Shown: one piece after another, positions 9,314 through 18,319 of the stretch
How positions within the stretch are numbered: position 1 is the stretch's first letter
Layout of the letters: each line of letters opens with the position of its first letter
Source of the DNA: Marinilabiliaceae bacterium JC040
GTDB lineage: Bacteria; Bacteroidota; Bacteroidia; Bacteroidales; Marinifilaceae
Reading direction: 5' to 3'
NCBI GenBank assembly: GCA_022496785.1
Contig: SNAP01000011.1
Span: 280 to 64,279, forward strand
Length of the DNA stretch: 64,000 bases
Notes under the pieces: generated by a model
The model's database searches: none
Seen by the model: the letters and a program-made list of their open reading frames with translations, nothing else
Told to the model about the DNA's origin: nothing
Made by a program: the position numbers and the translations under genes

Positions 9314-10426
9314 TTAGAAATATATACCTAAATTGATATTGAATCTTCTATTCCACGATTTTTCATTTCCTGAATATAAAGCGTTAGAATAATTATTACC
9401 TATCCAAGGATGATTCCTAGCTAAGACGTAATCTATTAACACATAAATAGGGCCAGTATGTAACATACAACCTGTGACATTCATATATGTATCTTTTGAA
9501 TTACCTATTAATTTATTCAATGTAGAAAAATCGTTATAGAACTTAATATCATTTAAGAGCTTATGATTAATATTTAAAGAATATCCTATCGATAAACTTG
9601 AAGATACACCTCTTTTTACGAGTTTATAGTCGGCTGCAAATGCTCCTAAGGTGATATAGTCAACATTAGAAACATTATTTGACGAAAACCTATATAATAG
9701 AGTTTGAGCTTTTATATCCCACTTTCTATACTTAATAACAGAATGAATAGCAAAAGCATATTTATAAGTTTTTTTTCTATTAACAGTATTGTATATCTGC
9801 CCATATTGCAATGAACATCCTATTTCTGAATCAAATTTATTGCCGAACTTATACACCCCTCTTAATGTAAATTGATTCAATTCTTCATTATCTCCACTTA
9901 TATCATATGCATAACGGTTATTTTTACTACTAAAAACATCTTCAGAATTCTTTGCGAAGTTAAATTGAAGATCAAAATTCTTTAGTTTATACTCTAATAA
10001 AAAACCCAAATCTGCATCATCTTCAAAACCTAAATAGTATGGGATATTAAACATGAAACTATTACCAGTAAAGGGAAGAATACCAAAAGGAGTTCGAGGC
10101 ATTCCTAATTTCAATTTAAGATTATCTAGTAATGGCAATGCAACATATCCATTTCTAAGCATAAAACCACCAAAAGATTCTGCATAATAGCGAGATTCTA
10201 CAGAAAATTCAATAGACTTAATTCTACCTTTTGCATTAAGGATAAAGGTATCAAATACTAATTTTCCACCTGTGTCATCATGAGCCTTATTCCAACTATT
10301 ATTCATATAAGTATATCTAAAAGCACCACCAAGTTTCAAATAATCTTTAGAAGATTCATTTTGAGCATTTAAAGGTATGTAGATAACTAATAAAAAAGCA
10401 ATTAGTAGGATCGTATGTTTATTCAT
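9314..10426 (-). CDS. Outer-membrane porin-like beta barrel
   Basis: 370-residue secreted protein: signal peptide ending near LNAQ (about residue 22), then alternating beta strands rich in aromatic and charged residues, ending RRFNINLGIYF with the terminal aromatic expected for BAM-dependent barrels. The segment around LGMPRTPFGILPF resembles phosphate-selective-porin (OprO/P) type proteins of Bacteroidota. It is the last gene of a minus-strand run after an ABC importer, 64 bases downstream of the ATPase, so it may supply the outer-membrane pore for the same substrate; that link is inference. Confidence 0.7.
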   Translation of the reverse strand: MNKHTILLIAFLLVIYIPLNAQNESSKDYLKLGGAFRYTYMNNSWNKAHDDTGGKLVFDTFILNAKGRIKSIEFSVESRYYAESFGGFMLRNGYVALPLLDNLKLKLGMPRTPFGILPFTGNSFMFNIPYYLGFEDDADLGFLLEYKLKNFDLQFNFAKNSEDVFSSKNNRYAYDISGDNEELNQFTLRGVYKFGNKFDSEIGCSLQYGQIYNTVNRKKTYKYAFAIHSVIKYRKWDIKAQTLLYRFSSNNVSNVDYITLGAFAADYKLVKRGVSSSLSIGYSLNINHKLLNDIKFYNDFSTLNKLIGNSKDTYMNVTGCMLHTGPIYVLIDYVLARNHPWIGNNYSNALYSGNEKSWNRRFNINLGIYF

Positions 10427-10490
10427 AAATATTAGCTTATAAAGTTTATAATTTATTCAATATATTCATCAAAATGAGATATAATATCTC

Positions 10491-11132
10491 TTATAGATTT
10501 ATAATCTCTGTACCTAAATACTTAGCCTCAGAAATTGAATGTGTTACCATAACAAAAGTTGTTTTAGTACTTTTGTGTATTGTTTTTACTAGATCTTGTA
10601 AATTAGAACGTGTTTCTTGATCTAATGCAGAAAAAGGTTCATCCATTAATACAATTTGGGGTTTATGGACTATTCCTCTAATAATTCCTACTCTTTGACG
10701 CTGTCCACCACTTAATTGATGTGGAAATTTATTTAAAATCTCTGAATCTAAATTTACAAGAGGTAGAAGTTCATTAATTCTATCTTTAGATAATTGATTA
10801 GAATAATTCCTTAATTTTAAACAGTAGATCATATTTTGATATGCAGTTAAATGAGGAAAAAGAGAATCTTCCTGTAGAATATATCCCATATTTCTTCTCA
10901 TTTCAACTAGATGCTTTAAATTCAATAAATTATTACCAATTTTTATTTCTCCCCTTTGAGGTATTAGTAAGCCATTAATTAATTTTAATAAAGTAGATTT
11001 ACCACAACCACTTTCTCCTGTAATGCATACAAAACTTCCTTCACTAATGTTTAATGAATAATTAGTAAAGATTTGCTCTTCATTATAAGCAAAATTAATA
11101 TCTCTAATTTTTATTGCTGCTAAATCATTCAT
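10491..11132 (-). CDS. ABC importer ATPase (OpuCA/EgtV type)
   Basis: Cytoplasmic ATPase energising the adjacent permease. 213 residues with Walker A GESGCGKST at 39-47, Q-loop near LQEDS (86-90), signature LSGGQ at 140-144, Walker B VLMDEP at 161-166 and the switch histidine in VMVTHS. It is much shorter than OpuCA and lacks the C-terminal CBS osmosensor domains, so osmotic gating of that kind is not expected. It starts 2 bases after the permease stop, implying translational coupling. Confidence 0.9.
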   Translation of the reverse strand: MNDLAAIKIRDINFAYNEEQIFTNYSLNISEGSFVCITGESGCGKSTLLKLINGLLIPQRGEIKIGNNLLNLKHLVEMRRNMGYILQEDSLFPHLTAYQNMIYCLKLRNYSNQLSKDRINELLPLVNLDSEILNKFPHQLSGGQRQRVGIIRGIVHKPQIVLMDEPFSALDQETRSNLQDLVKTIHKSTKTTFVMVTHSISEAKYLGTEIINL

Positions 11133-11134
11133 TA

Positions 11135-12682
11135 TTATTTATTTATATTATTTTCAAGAAAGTTTTTTGCAACTTGTTTGGGACTTTTCTTATTAATTTC
11201 CACTTCATAATTCATTTTTCTCATCTCATTTGTATTGATAGAATTATTCAAAAGAATTAATATTGATTTCAATTTAGGATATTTTCTAAGAATATCTTTT
11301 CGTACTACTATACCCGCTTTATACGAGGGGAAAAAATTCTTGTCATCCTTTAATATCTTCAAATTTAATGCTTCGATCTGGGCATCAGTAGTAAAAGCAT
11401 CAATAACCTGAACTTTCGCTTCTTCCATGGCTTTATATCTTAGATTAATATCCATCTCACTTAATTTGTGAAATTTAAAAGGATATACTTTAATTAATCC
11501 GTTATAAGCATCTGGACGTTCAAAGAAATCAAATTCAGCACCAAAAATATAATTACTACTATAAGGAACTAAGTCGGAACATGTAGTGATACGTTTATTA
11601 TTTGCTTCTTGCTCAGAAATTGCAATAGCATATGTATTATTGAAACCAAGCAAACCAAGCCATTCTAAATTATAACGTTTTTCATATTCTGAATATAAAA
11701 TTTCTAAAGATTTGTTACCTAAATCTGAATAATTATACTTTAATACATTCATTATAGCTGTTCCTGTATATTCTACATATGCATCTATATCCCCAGATAA
11801 TAATGCAGGATGTATATTTGTTGTTCCTCCTCCTATTCCAAATTTTCTTATTACATGAATATTAGTATTATTCTCAATTTGTTGAGCTAATATTTCACCA
11901 AGAATAAACTGTTCACTTGTAGGTTTTGAAGCTATTGTTATAGTATTATTATCTGATTTATATTGTGGATTGAGAAATGAAAATGATGTTATTAAGAGTA
12001 ATAACAAAACGAATATATTTGTAAATATTTTTATCTTAGTTTTTATACTAGCATTTCCTGAGATTATACGTTGGAGTTTTGCATCCTTTTCAAATTGTCC
12101 AATAAATTTATCTCCCAAAATTGCAAATAGAGATATTCCTAAAGAACCTGCTACAATTAAATCTGTATTCATAGTATTAAGACCTCTAAAAATTGCCTGT
12201 CCTAACCCTCCAGCTCCTATTAAAGCAGCTAAACCTGTTAAAGCTATAACCATTACTGTAGTAACCCTTAAACCTGATAAAATTGATGGTAAAGCCAATG
12301 GAAAGTATATTTTAAAAAATATTTGTTTTTTAGTTGACCCTAATCCCCTAGCTGCATTTATATATTGATGTGGGACTTCTTTTATACCTGTATAAGTATT
12401 TCTAACTATAGGTAATAAACCATATAGAACTAATACTATAATTGCATTATTAAATCCTATACCAACAAGAGGAATTAATAGTCCAAACATTGCTATTGAA
12501 GGTATAGTATATAAGAAATTAACTAAAGGTAAAATAATAGCTCTTGATCTTTTTGAATAAAACACTAATACTCCTATACTTATACCTAAAATAGTAACTA
12601 GAAATAAAGCGAGAAAAGAAATAAGAATGTGTTCACAAAATAAAGTAAGAAAATATGATTTCCTAGCCCATATATCTGTCAT
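11135..12682 (-). CDS. ABC permease fused to substrate-binding domain (OpuC/EgtU type)
   Basis: 515 residues with two parts. About 1-230 is a multi-spanning permease with the importer coupling motif around NAARGLGSTKKQIF (EAA loop) and GLAALIGAGGLGQAI. About 245-515 is a periplasmic type II binding domain of the OpuAC family: TITIASKPTSEQFILGE, then YVEYTGTA and DAFTTDAQIEAL, the ligand-cleft segments of quaternary-amine binders. Such fusions import glycine betaine/choline/carnitine or, in the EgtU branch described in Streptococcus and Helicobacter, ergothioneine. The sequence alone does not settle the ligand. ATPase and porin follow. Confidence 0.88.
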   Translation of the reverse strand: MTDIWARKSYFLTLFCEHILISFLALFLVTILGISIGVLVFYSKRSRAIILPLVNFLYTIPSIAMFGLLIPLVGIGFNNAIIVLVLYGLLPIVRNTYTGIKEVPHQYINAARGLGSTKKQIFFKIYFPLALPSILSGLRVTTVMVIALTGLAALIGAGGLGQAIFRGLNTMNTDLIVAGSLGISLFAILGDKFIGQFEKDAKLQRIISGNASIKTKIKIFTNIFVLLLLLITSFSFLNPQYKSDNNTITIASKPTSEQFILGEILAQQIENNTNIHVIRKFGIGGGTTNIHPALLSGDIDAYVEYTGTAIMNVLKYNYSDLGNKSLEILYSEYEKRYNLEWLGLLGFNNTYAIAISEQEANNKRITTCSDLVPYSSNYIFGAEFDFFERPDAYNGLIKVYPFKFHKLSEMDINLRYKAMEEAKVQVIDAFTTDAQIEALNLKILKDDKNFFPSYKAGIVVRKDILRKYPKLKSILILLNNSINTNEMRKMNYEVEINKKSPKQVAKNFLENNINK

Positions 12683-12773
12683 AATAATATATCTATATTT
12701 TTTATAATTAAGATTTTATATAAATTTATAACATCTTTGGCAAATGAGACAAATAAATATAATTATTTATTAA

Positions 12774-12817
12774 ATATAGTAGCAAGATTAATTTGTAAAA
12801 CTAACTTGCTACTATAT
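12774..12817 (-). terminator. Hairpin after the SnoaL-like gene
   Basis: Perfect 13-bp inverted repeat ATATAGTAGCAAG (12774-12786) / CTTGCTACTATAT (12805-12817), 18-base loop, 23 bases past the gene's stop. The T-run on the minus strand is short and broken, so it may leak into the importer operon, for which I found no clear promoter box. Confidence 0.55.
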
Positions 12818-12839
12818 GTTTTAAAATAAGCATAGTATT

Positions 12840-13610
12840 TTAAAATTTACCTGAATTTGCTTGTTCTTCTATTGAGGGAATTTCTTCCATATTATCCCAA
12901 TGTTCAACTATCTTCCCATTTTCAAGTCTATATATATCAAATACAGCTAAAGATGAATTATTTATCTTTACTTTAGAATAACTTACAACATAATTTCCCT
13001 CCCCCATAATATGAAAAATATTGTCATAAGTGACATCATTATTTAATAAGAATGCTCTAAAATTCTCAAACCCATTCTTAATACTAACACTATGCTCAAT
13101 ATATGAATCAATAGATATATACTTTTCTAATTCTTCAAATTTCTTATTTTGATGTATCTCAATTAGAAAGGATTTGATAATAGATTTATTTTCCTCTGTC
13201 TTATCAATATCAGAAATAATAAAATCACCGAAAATAGGATCGTAACCAGATTTTGTTTTATCTGTATTTATATATTTAGAGATAACATCCCAATGTTCTA
13301 TTAATTTGTCATTATCGTCTGTTAAAAACATATCAGTAGTAATCCATTCTGCCTTTTTATTATCTATATTTTGATATACATGTAGAAATACATAATCACC
13401 ATCTTGAAGAGATCTTCTTATACGTATATCTCTAGTTTCTGTTCGACTTAGAAAATCTTTAAAAAATTCTTTAAAACCTTCTACTCCATCCTTAACTCCA
13501 GTGCTATGTTGAGTATAAGAATTTCCAGTATAAAGATCAGCAGCTTCTAATTTTCCATCTCTTATACCCTTTAGATATAAACTCTTAGCATTCTCTAGTT
13601 TATTATTCAT
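12840..13610 (-). CDS. Tandem SnoaL/NTF2-like protein
   Basis: 256 residues made of two NTF2-fold repeats. Repeat 1 (about 5-115) contains YTQHSTGVKDG...DGDYVFLHVYQN...LIEHWDVI; repeat 2 (about 137-245) contains YIEHSVSIKNG...EGNYVVSYSKVK...IVEHWDNM. The shared H-S/G-GxxG and EHWD motifs are those of predicted SnoaL-like polyketide-cyclase/aldol-condensing proteins, mostly uncharacterised. No signal peptide, so cytoplasmic. It lies between an AraC regulator and the ABC importer, all on one strand. The substrate is unknown. Confidence 0.8.
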   Translation of the reverse strand: MNNKLENAKSLYLKGIRDGKLEAADLYTGNSYTQHSTGVKDGVEGFKEFFKDFLSRTETRDIRIRRSLQDGDYVFLHVYQNIDNKKAEWITTDMFLTDDNDKLIEHWDVISKYINTDKTKSGYDPIFGDFIISDIDKTEENKSIIKSFLIEIHQNKKFEELEKYISIDSYIEHSVSIKNGFENFRAFLLNNDVTYDNIFHIMGEGNYVVSYSKVKINNSSLAVFDIYRLENGKIVEHWDNMEEIPSIEEQANSGKF

Positions 13611-13729
13611 TATTTAATTCTTTGATTTATAATTAAGATGATTTTATAAATCAAAATAACGACATAATTCTATTAAAGAAAAGGTTAATAAAGACGTTTA
13701 ATGGTAAATATTGTCCTATTTATATTTTT

Positions 13730-14608
13730 CTAATTAGATTGTTTAAATTCTTTTGGACTTAAAGATGTATGTTTTTTAAAGAATTTCGTGAAATTTGTTG
13801 ATTCATCAAACCCCAGACTATAAGCCACTTGACTTACTGCACAATGATTATTAATAAGCATCTGCTTAGCTTTAAGTATTAATACCTCATCAATAAATTC
13901 TTTTGCTGATTTATTGGTAAATAAATTACAAATGGTATTTAGTTTCTTAAATGATACACCTAATTTATGAGAATAATCTTTAGCATTTCTAGAGATAATA
14001 ACTTCACTATCAAGTAACTTTTGAAGATTTATAAATAGTGTTTTTTGCTCATCATTACCTAAATTATTACTCATAGGCTTATGAATATTGATTTTAAGTA
14101 ATAAAGTACGGAGTAAACATTGAAGAATTTCACCCTTTTGAGGATTTTCAGACATCATATATTCCTCATACAAATAAGATATTAAAGTCTTATAAGAATT
14201 TATATAATTTGAATTTAATATTTTTAAGATTGGTTTATAGATATATGAATTATAGGGAAAAGAATATACTATATCTTTGAATTTTATTTGGTTCTCATTT
14301 AGAAATTCTTTAGTAAATAATATTATATAACCTTTTGTTTTAGTAAATTCTAACCAAGAATGTTCTTGTCCTCTTCTAATAAATATAATATTATTGGCTT
14401 TATATTCATATTTTTTAAAATCTATTTCATGTACACCATTACCATCTGTAATAAACATCATTACGTAGAAATTAATAATATGCCTATTTTTTGCTATTTT
14501 ATGAGCAAGTGAAGAATAAAAATCTTCTAGAGTTCTTATTTCAAAACCAAGATCTAAGAAATCTGTTCTAAAATCAATCGTTTTCATATTAGACTTATTA
14601 CTTTCCAT
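13730..14608 (-). CDS. AraC-family transcriptional regulator
   Basis: Two-domain DNA-binding regulator. An N-terminal cupin-like ligand domain (about 1-130 of the start used here; IIFIRRGQEHSWLEF is its typical turn) is followed by a C-terminal double helix-turn-helix with SQVAYSLGFDESTNFTKFFKKH, the AraC signature. The frame is open to 14701, but the promoter box at 14673-14680 puts transcription start near 14667, so the first 31 codons cannot be translated; ATG 14608 (292 residues) or ATG 14587 is the true start. It likely regulates the downstream SnoaL-like gene and possibly the importer. Confidence 0.9.
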   Translation of the reverse strand: MESNKSNMKTIDFRTDFLDLGFEIRTLEDFYSSLAHKIAKNRHIINFYVMMFITDGNGVHEIDFKKYEYKANNIIFIRRGQEHSWLEFTKTKGYIILFTKEFLNENQIKFKDIVYSFPYNSYIYKPILKILNSNYINSYKTLISYLYEEYMMSENPQKGEILQCLLRTLLLKINIHKPMSNNLGNDEQKTLFINLQKLLDSEVIISRNAKDYSHKLGVSFKKLNTICNLFTNKSAKEFIDEVLILKAKQMLINNHCAVSQVAYSLGFDESTNFTKFFKKHTSLSPKEFKQSN

Positions 14609-14672
14609 CAGATCTTTATATTTTATATTACAATACTTTCTCTTCGAGATATATTCTTCTTTATTGATGAAA

Positions 14673-14702
14673 CAAAGATAAATGAAGTATTCTAAATTCA
14701 AA
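14673..14702 (-). promoter_or_regulatory. Promoter of the AraC regulator gene
   Basis: Minus-strand TTTG (14699-14702), 18-base spacer, TATCTTTG (14673-14680). It decides the start codon by excluding the ATG at 14701. Confidence 0.7.
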
Positions 14703-14795
14703 TAAAGAAAACTTACTGATTTATACTTATATAAATCAAGTTATAATAATTTAAATAAATTAATTAGTCTCGATTCATTTTACAATAGATAATTC

Positions 14796-14803
14796 TATAT
14801 TTG
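14796..14803 (+). promoter_or_regulatory. -7 box of the MscS gene
   Basis: TATATTTG about 43 bases before ATG 14846. It overlaps the upstream TTG that could otherwise open the frame at 14801, so translation must begin downstream. Confidence 0.6.
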
Positions 14804-14845
14804 TATATAAAATCAATAAATCAAATTAAAATCATAAGTCAAAAC

Positions 14846-16039
14846 ATGGAAAGCTTAAAATCGTTTATAGATTATATTAGTGGAAATAGTACACTTCTTA
14901 CACTAACAAATATACTTATAGTTACTGCTCTATCTGTAGTTTCTTTTTTTCTAACAAGAACAATATTAGTAAAGTTTACTTCAGTAGTAATTAAGAAATC
15001 AAAGACTCATTGGGATGATTTTCTTATTAAAAGAAGATTCTTCTATAAAGCATCATATTTTACTCCTGTTATTGTAATATACTTCTATTGCAAATATTTT
15101 GGATTTGGTGATTTCGGTGATTTTATCTTTAATATGGTAGATGTTGTTATCGTTTTTATCACAATGATATTAATTACAACATTAATAGATACTGTAAATG
15201 ATATATATGAGTCTTATCCAATATCTAGAGCCAAACCTATTAAAGGATTTACTCAAGTAATAAAATTGATAACTATACTTGTTTTTACTATTATCATTAT
15301 TAGTAAAGTTGTAGATAAATCTCCTCAAGCTCTTCTAACAGGTCTTGGAGCTTTTGCAGCTGTTATTATGTTGGTGTTTAAAGATAGTATTCTAGGATTT
15401 GTAGCAGGAATAACTCTTACAGCAAACAATATGCTACATATTGGAGACTGGATAGTAATGAAATCATCGGGCGCAGATGGAGAAGTTTTTGAAATTTCTT
15501 TAAATACAGTAAAAGTTCGAAATTGGGACCAAACAATAGTTACCATACCAACATATAAATTAATGAATGATTCTTTCACTAACTGGAGAGGTATGGAAGA
15601 ATCAGGAGGTAGAAGAATTAAAAGAAGTATCAATATAAACATACACTCTGTACATTTTCTTAATGAAGTTGAGATTGACAGATTAAAACAAAATCCATTA
15701 TTATATGATTATTTGAACGAGAAACTTAATGGTATAGAGAGTTCAGAAAAAGATTGTAACAAAACTATAAATCAAAAGGAAATTACAAACATCGGAGTAT
15801 TTAGAATATACCTATTAAACTATCTTAGAAAGAATTCTAATATTCATAATGAAATGACAATGATGGTAAGACAATTACAACCAACAGAGAAAGGTTTACC
15901 TATGGAAGTATATTGTTTTTCAAAGAATCAAGAATGGGTTAAATATGAAGGTATTCAAGCAGATATTTTCGACCATATAATGGCAGTATTACCAGATTTT
16001 GGTTTAAAAGCATTTCAGAATATTACAGAGATAAAATAA
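14846..16039 (+). CDS. MscS-family mechanosensitive channel
   Basis: Inner-membrane tension-gated channel (397 residues from ATG 14846). About four to five hydrophobic helices lead to the conserved pore-lining TM3 and beta-domain: LLTGLGAFAAVIMLVFKD, then FVAGITL, GDWIVM and VFEISLNTVKVRNWD...TIPTY, matching the MscS/YbdG group. The C-terminal cytoplasmic part (about 270-397) is longer than in E. coli MscS and resembles YbdG, with an RQLQPTEKGLPMEVY segment. It is divergent from the AraC gene. Confidence 0.92.
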   Translation: MESLKSFIDYISGNSTLLTLTNILIVTALSVVSFFLTRTILVKFTSVVIKKSKTHWDDFLIKRRFFYKASYFTPVIVIYFYCKYFGFGDFGDFIFNMVDVVIVFITMILITTLIDTVNDIYESYPISRAKPIKGFTQVIKLITILVFTIIIISKVVDKSPQALLTGLGAFAAVIMLVFKDSILGFVAGITLTANNMLHIGDWIVMKSSGADGEVFEISLNTVKVRNWDQTIVTIPTYKLMNDSFTNWRGMEESGGRRIKRSININIHSVHFLNEVEIDRLKQNPLLYDYLNEKLNGIESSEKDCNKTINQKEITNIGVFRIYLLNYLRKNSNIHNEMTMMVRQLQPTEKGLPMEVYCFSKNQEWVKYEGIQADIFDHIMAVLPDFGLKAFQNITEIK

Positions 16040-16063
16040 TTATCCAACAGAATATTTTTAAAT

Positions 16064-16101
16064 AAAGCCTCCAAATCTTTAATATTAGATTTGGAGGCTT
16101 T
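16064..16101. terminator. Bidirectional terminator between mscS-like and metallopeptidase genes
   Basis: Perfect 15-bp stem AAAGCCTCCAAATCT (16064-16078) / AGATTTGGAGGCTTT (16087-16101), 8-base loop, placed between convergent genes. Confidence 0.85.
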
Positions 16102-16111
16102 ACAATTTAAA

Positions 16112-16831
16112 TTAATTGGGAGAATAGGTTCTAGTTGAATAGTTTTTCATTTCTCTTCTACATTTATCTAAATTAGGACATATTTTGGATAAATAATCCC
16201 AGAATTTTCTTGAATGATCTTTTATAATAGTATGAGTTAATTCATGAAGCAATACATAATCAATTAAATAATCTGGCAACCTCATTAAGTGAATATTTAG
16301 ATTTATATTATTTTCAGAAGAACAACTCCCCCATCTAGACACATTATTTCTTAAAGATAATTTGAAAAAAGGTAATTTATGAATTCTAGATAATTCTCTT
16401 ATTCTCATTGGCAATATTTTTGCTGCCTCATCCCTATAAACATTATCTATATAATCTTTAATTTTATTTTGCATTCTATCGTTTTCAAGAATACTATTCG
16501 TAATATTAGGGTTTAAGCAAATAAATAAATCATTACCAATATTTCTTCGTTTACCAGATACTATATGTATTAAATGATTACGCGTTTTATATGTATCATC
16601 TATTCTAAATTTTCTTAATTGAATACTTTTTCTTAGAAGAGATTCTTTTTTTGAGACAATTTCATCTGTATTAGATTCTAACCAAGAAATAGCATCTTTC
16701 TTTTTAATATTTCTTGGTAAGTTGAGTATCAATTTTCCATCTGAATGGAAACTCAATTTCAAATAAACGATTCTTTTATTGGTATTAATCTCAACCTCTC
16801 CTATCTTATCTATATAAATTATCTCTCTCAT
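16112..16831 (-). CDS. YgjP-like zinc metallopeptidase (M48/DUF45)
   Basis: 239-residue cytoplasmic predicted metal-dependent hydrolase. The zinc site HELTHTIIKDHSRKFW (HExxH plus a downstream His) and the preceding SRWGSCSSENNINLN are diagnostic of the YgjP/DUF45 group related to SprT and WSS1 peptidases. Normal family length. Last gene of a minus-strand run behind slyD, aroC and a small hypothetical; gaps of 55-61 bases and an internal promoter suggest partly independent expression. Confidence 0.9.
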   Translation of the reverse strand: MREIIYIDKIGEVEINTNKRIVYLKLSFHSDGKLILNLPRNIKKKDAISWLESNTDEIVSKKESLLRKSIQLRKFRIDDTYKTRNHLIHIVSGKRRNIGNDLFICLNPNITNSILENDRMQNKIKDYIDNVYRDEAAKILPMRIRELSRIHKLPFFKLSLRNNVSRWGSCSSENNINLNIHLMRLPDYLIDYVLLHELTHTIIKDHSRKFWDYLSKICPNLDKCRREMKNYSTRTYSPN

Positions 16832-16892
16832 AATACAAAAAAATGTCTATGATGCATTATCATAGACACTTATATTTTAAAATAATATTAGA

Positions 16893-17177
16893 TTATTTAT
16901 TATTCTTGATAACTTCACTTAATCTAGAAAATGATTTATCTGTAGCTGTGATTGCTGAATTAAAGATACTTTTATAGTATGCTTTAGTTTCACTTTTATC
17001 TTTAATTTGAGGATTACAAATTAAATCTCTTAATTCGTTTCTTAATTTAACGATATCTTCTACTATTGATGCCACTTCTTCGTTTCCTGGATTGTATTCG
17101 TTGTAAGTAAAACAATCAGCGATTACTGCAAAAGTTAAATAATCAATATCCTTTTTTAAACCTCTTCTACTTGCCAT
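16893..17177 (-). CDS. Small conserved hypothetical protein
   Basis: 94-residue protein not recognised by name. Mostly helical and charged, no signal peptide or membrane helix. It carries DYLTFAVIADCFTYNEYNPG near the N-terminus, followed by amphipathic helices. It has its own promoter box 29 bases upstream, and a methionine-alanine-serine-arginine start typical of soluble, well-expressed proteins. Confidence 0.65.
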   Translation of the reverse strand: MASRRGLKKDIDYLTFAVIADCFTYNEYNPGNEEVASIVEDIVKLRNELRDLICNPQIKDKSETKAYYKSIFNSAITATDKSFSRLSEVIKNNK

Positions 17178-17205
17178 AATTATGTATTTTTATTTTTTGT
17201 ACTAT

Positions 17206-17213
17206 CAAATGTA
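17206..17213 (-). promoter_or_regulatory. -7 box of the 94-residue protein gene
   Basis: Minus-strand TACATTTG, 29 bases before the ATG, with ATTG 20 bases further upstream as a partial -33 element. It lies between aroC and the small gene. Confidence 0.55.
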
Positions 17214-17232
17214 CTATTTTATTATAATATTT

Positions 17233-18297
17233 TCAATTCTTTGAAAGTCTATTTTTTAATAATAAATCCATGACAACAATTGCAGACATAGCTTCTACAA
17301 CAGGTATTGCTCTTGTTATAGCGCAACTATCATGACGGCCTTGAACATTTATTATTGTTTCTCTTCCTTTATTATCTACAGTATTTTGCTCTTTAGAAAT
17401 TGTTGGTATTGGTTTAAATGCAACTTTAAAATCGACATTCTCGCCATTAGTTATTCCCCCTAAGGTTCCTCCTGAATAGTTAGTTTTAGTCCTTATCTTA
17501 CCTCTTTCATTGTAAAATGAATCGTTAGCTACAGAACCTCTCATCTTAGCTAGATTAAAACCTTCACCTATCTCAAATCCTTTAGCAGCATTTATACTCA
17601 TCATAGCATGAGACAAATAGGCAGGAAATTTATCAAATACTGGTTCTCCTAATCCAACAGGTAAATTTTCTATAATGCAAGCAACAACACATCCTACAGA
17701 ATCATTTTCAGATTTACATGATGTTATTAATTGCATCATTTCTTCAGCTTTATTAATGTTTGGACAAGAAATAGGATTATTCATTTCAGAGAAATCACAA
17801 TAATCAATAGAAATTTCTCCTACAGAATAAGTATAAGCTGTTATTCTTATATCAAACTGTTTAAGAAATAGTTTTGCAAAAGCCCCTGCAACAACACGAG
17901 CAATATGCTCTCTTGCCGAAGATCTTCCTCCACCTCTATAGTCTCTTATTCCATATTTTTTATCCCAAGTATAATCAGCATGAGATGGACGATAAATATC
18001 TTTTATAGAAGAATAATCCTTAGAATTTTGATTGTTATTTTTTACGATAAAACCTATGGGAGCCCCAGTAGATTTACCTTCAAAAATTCCAGATTGGATT
18101 TCTAATTTATCACCTTCATTTCTAGATGTAGCAAAAGGAGATTGACCAGGACGACGCCTATCAAGCTCCTTTTGTATAAAATCTTCATCAATAAAAATAC
18201 CCGACGGAAAACCATTTATTATTCCTCCTATTGAAATCCCGTGAGATTCACCAAATGATGTTATAGAATAAATATCTCCAAATGTATTTCCTGTCAT
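17233..18297 (-). CDS. aroC: Chorismate synthase
   Basis: Last step of the shikimate pathway: removes phosphate from EPSP to give chorismate, using reduced FMN. 354 residues, normal size. Signature 1 TSFGESHG lies at 14-21, then RRRPGQSPFATSRNE, signature 2-like RGGGRSSARE and the C-terminal GRHDSCAITRAIPVVEA with the conserved histidine. It starts 22 bases after slyD and is probably co-transcribed. Confidence 0.97.
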   Translation of the reverse strand: MTGNTFGDIYSITSFGESHGISIGGIINGFPSGIFIDEDFIQKELDRRRPGQSPFATSRNEGDKLEIQSGIFEGKSTGAPIGFIVKNNNQNSKDYSSIKDIYRPSHADYTWDKKYGIRDYRGGGRSSAREHIARVVAGAFAKLFLKQFDIRITAYTYSVGEISIDYCDFSEMNNPISCPNINKAEEMMQLITSCKSENDSVGCVVACIIENLPVGLGEPVFDKFPAYLSHAMMSINAAKGFEIGEGFNLAKMRGSVANDSFYNERGKIRTKTNYSGGTLGGITNGENVDFKVAFKPIPTISKEQNTVDNKGRETIINVQGRHDSCAITRAIPVVEAMSAIVVMDLLLKNRLSKN

Positions 18298-18319
18298 AAT
18301 TATTGAATTCTATCAGTTA

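Noticed and set aside
14609-14701. Upstream extension of the AraC gene
   Set aside because: The promoter box at 14673-14680 places the transcript start inside this stretch.
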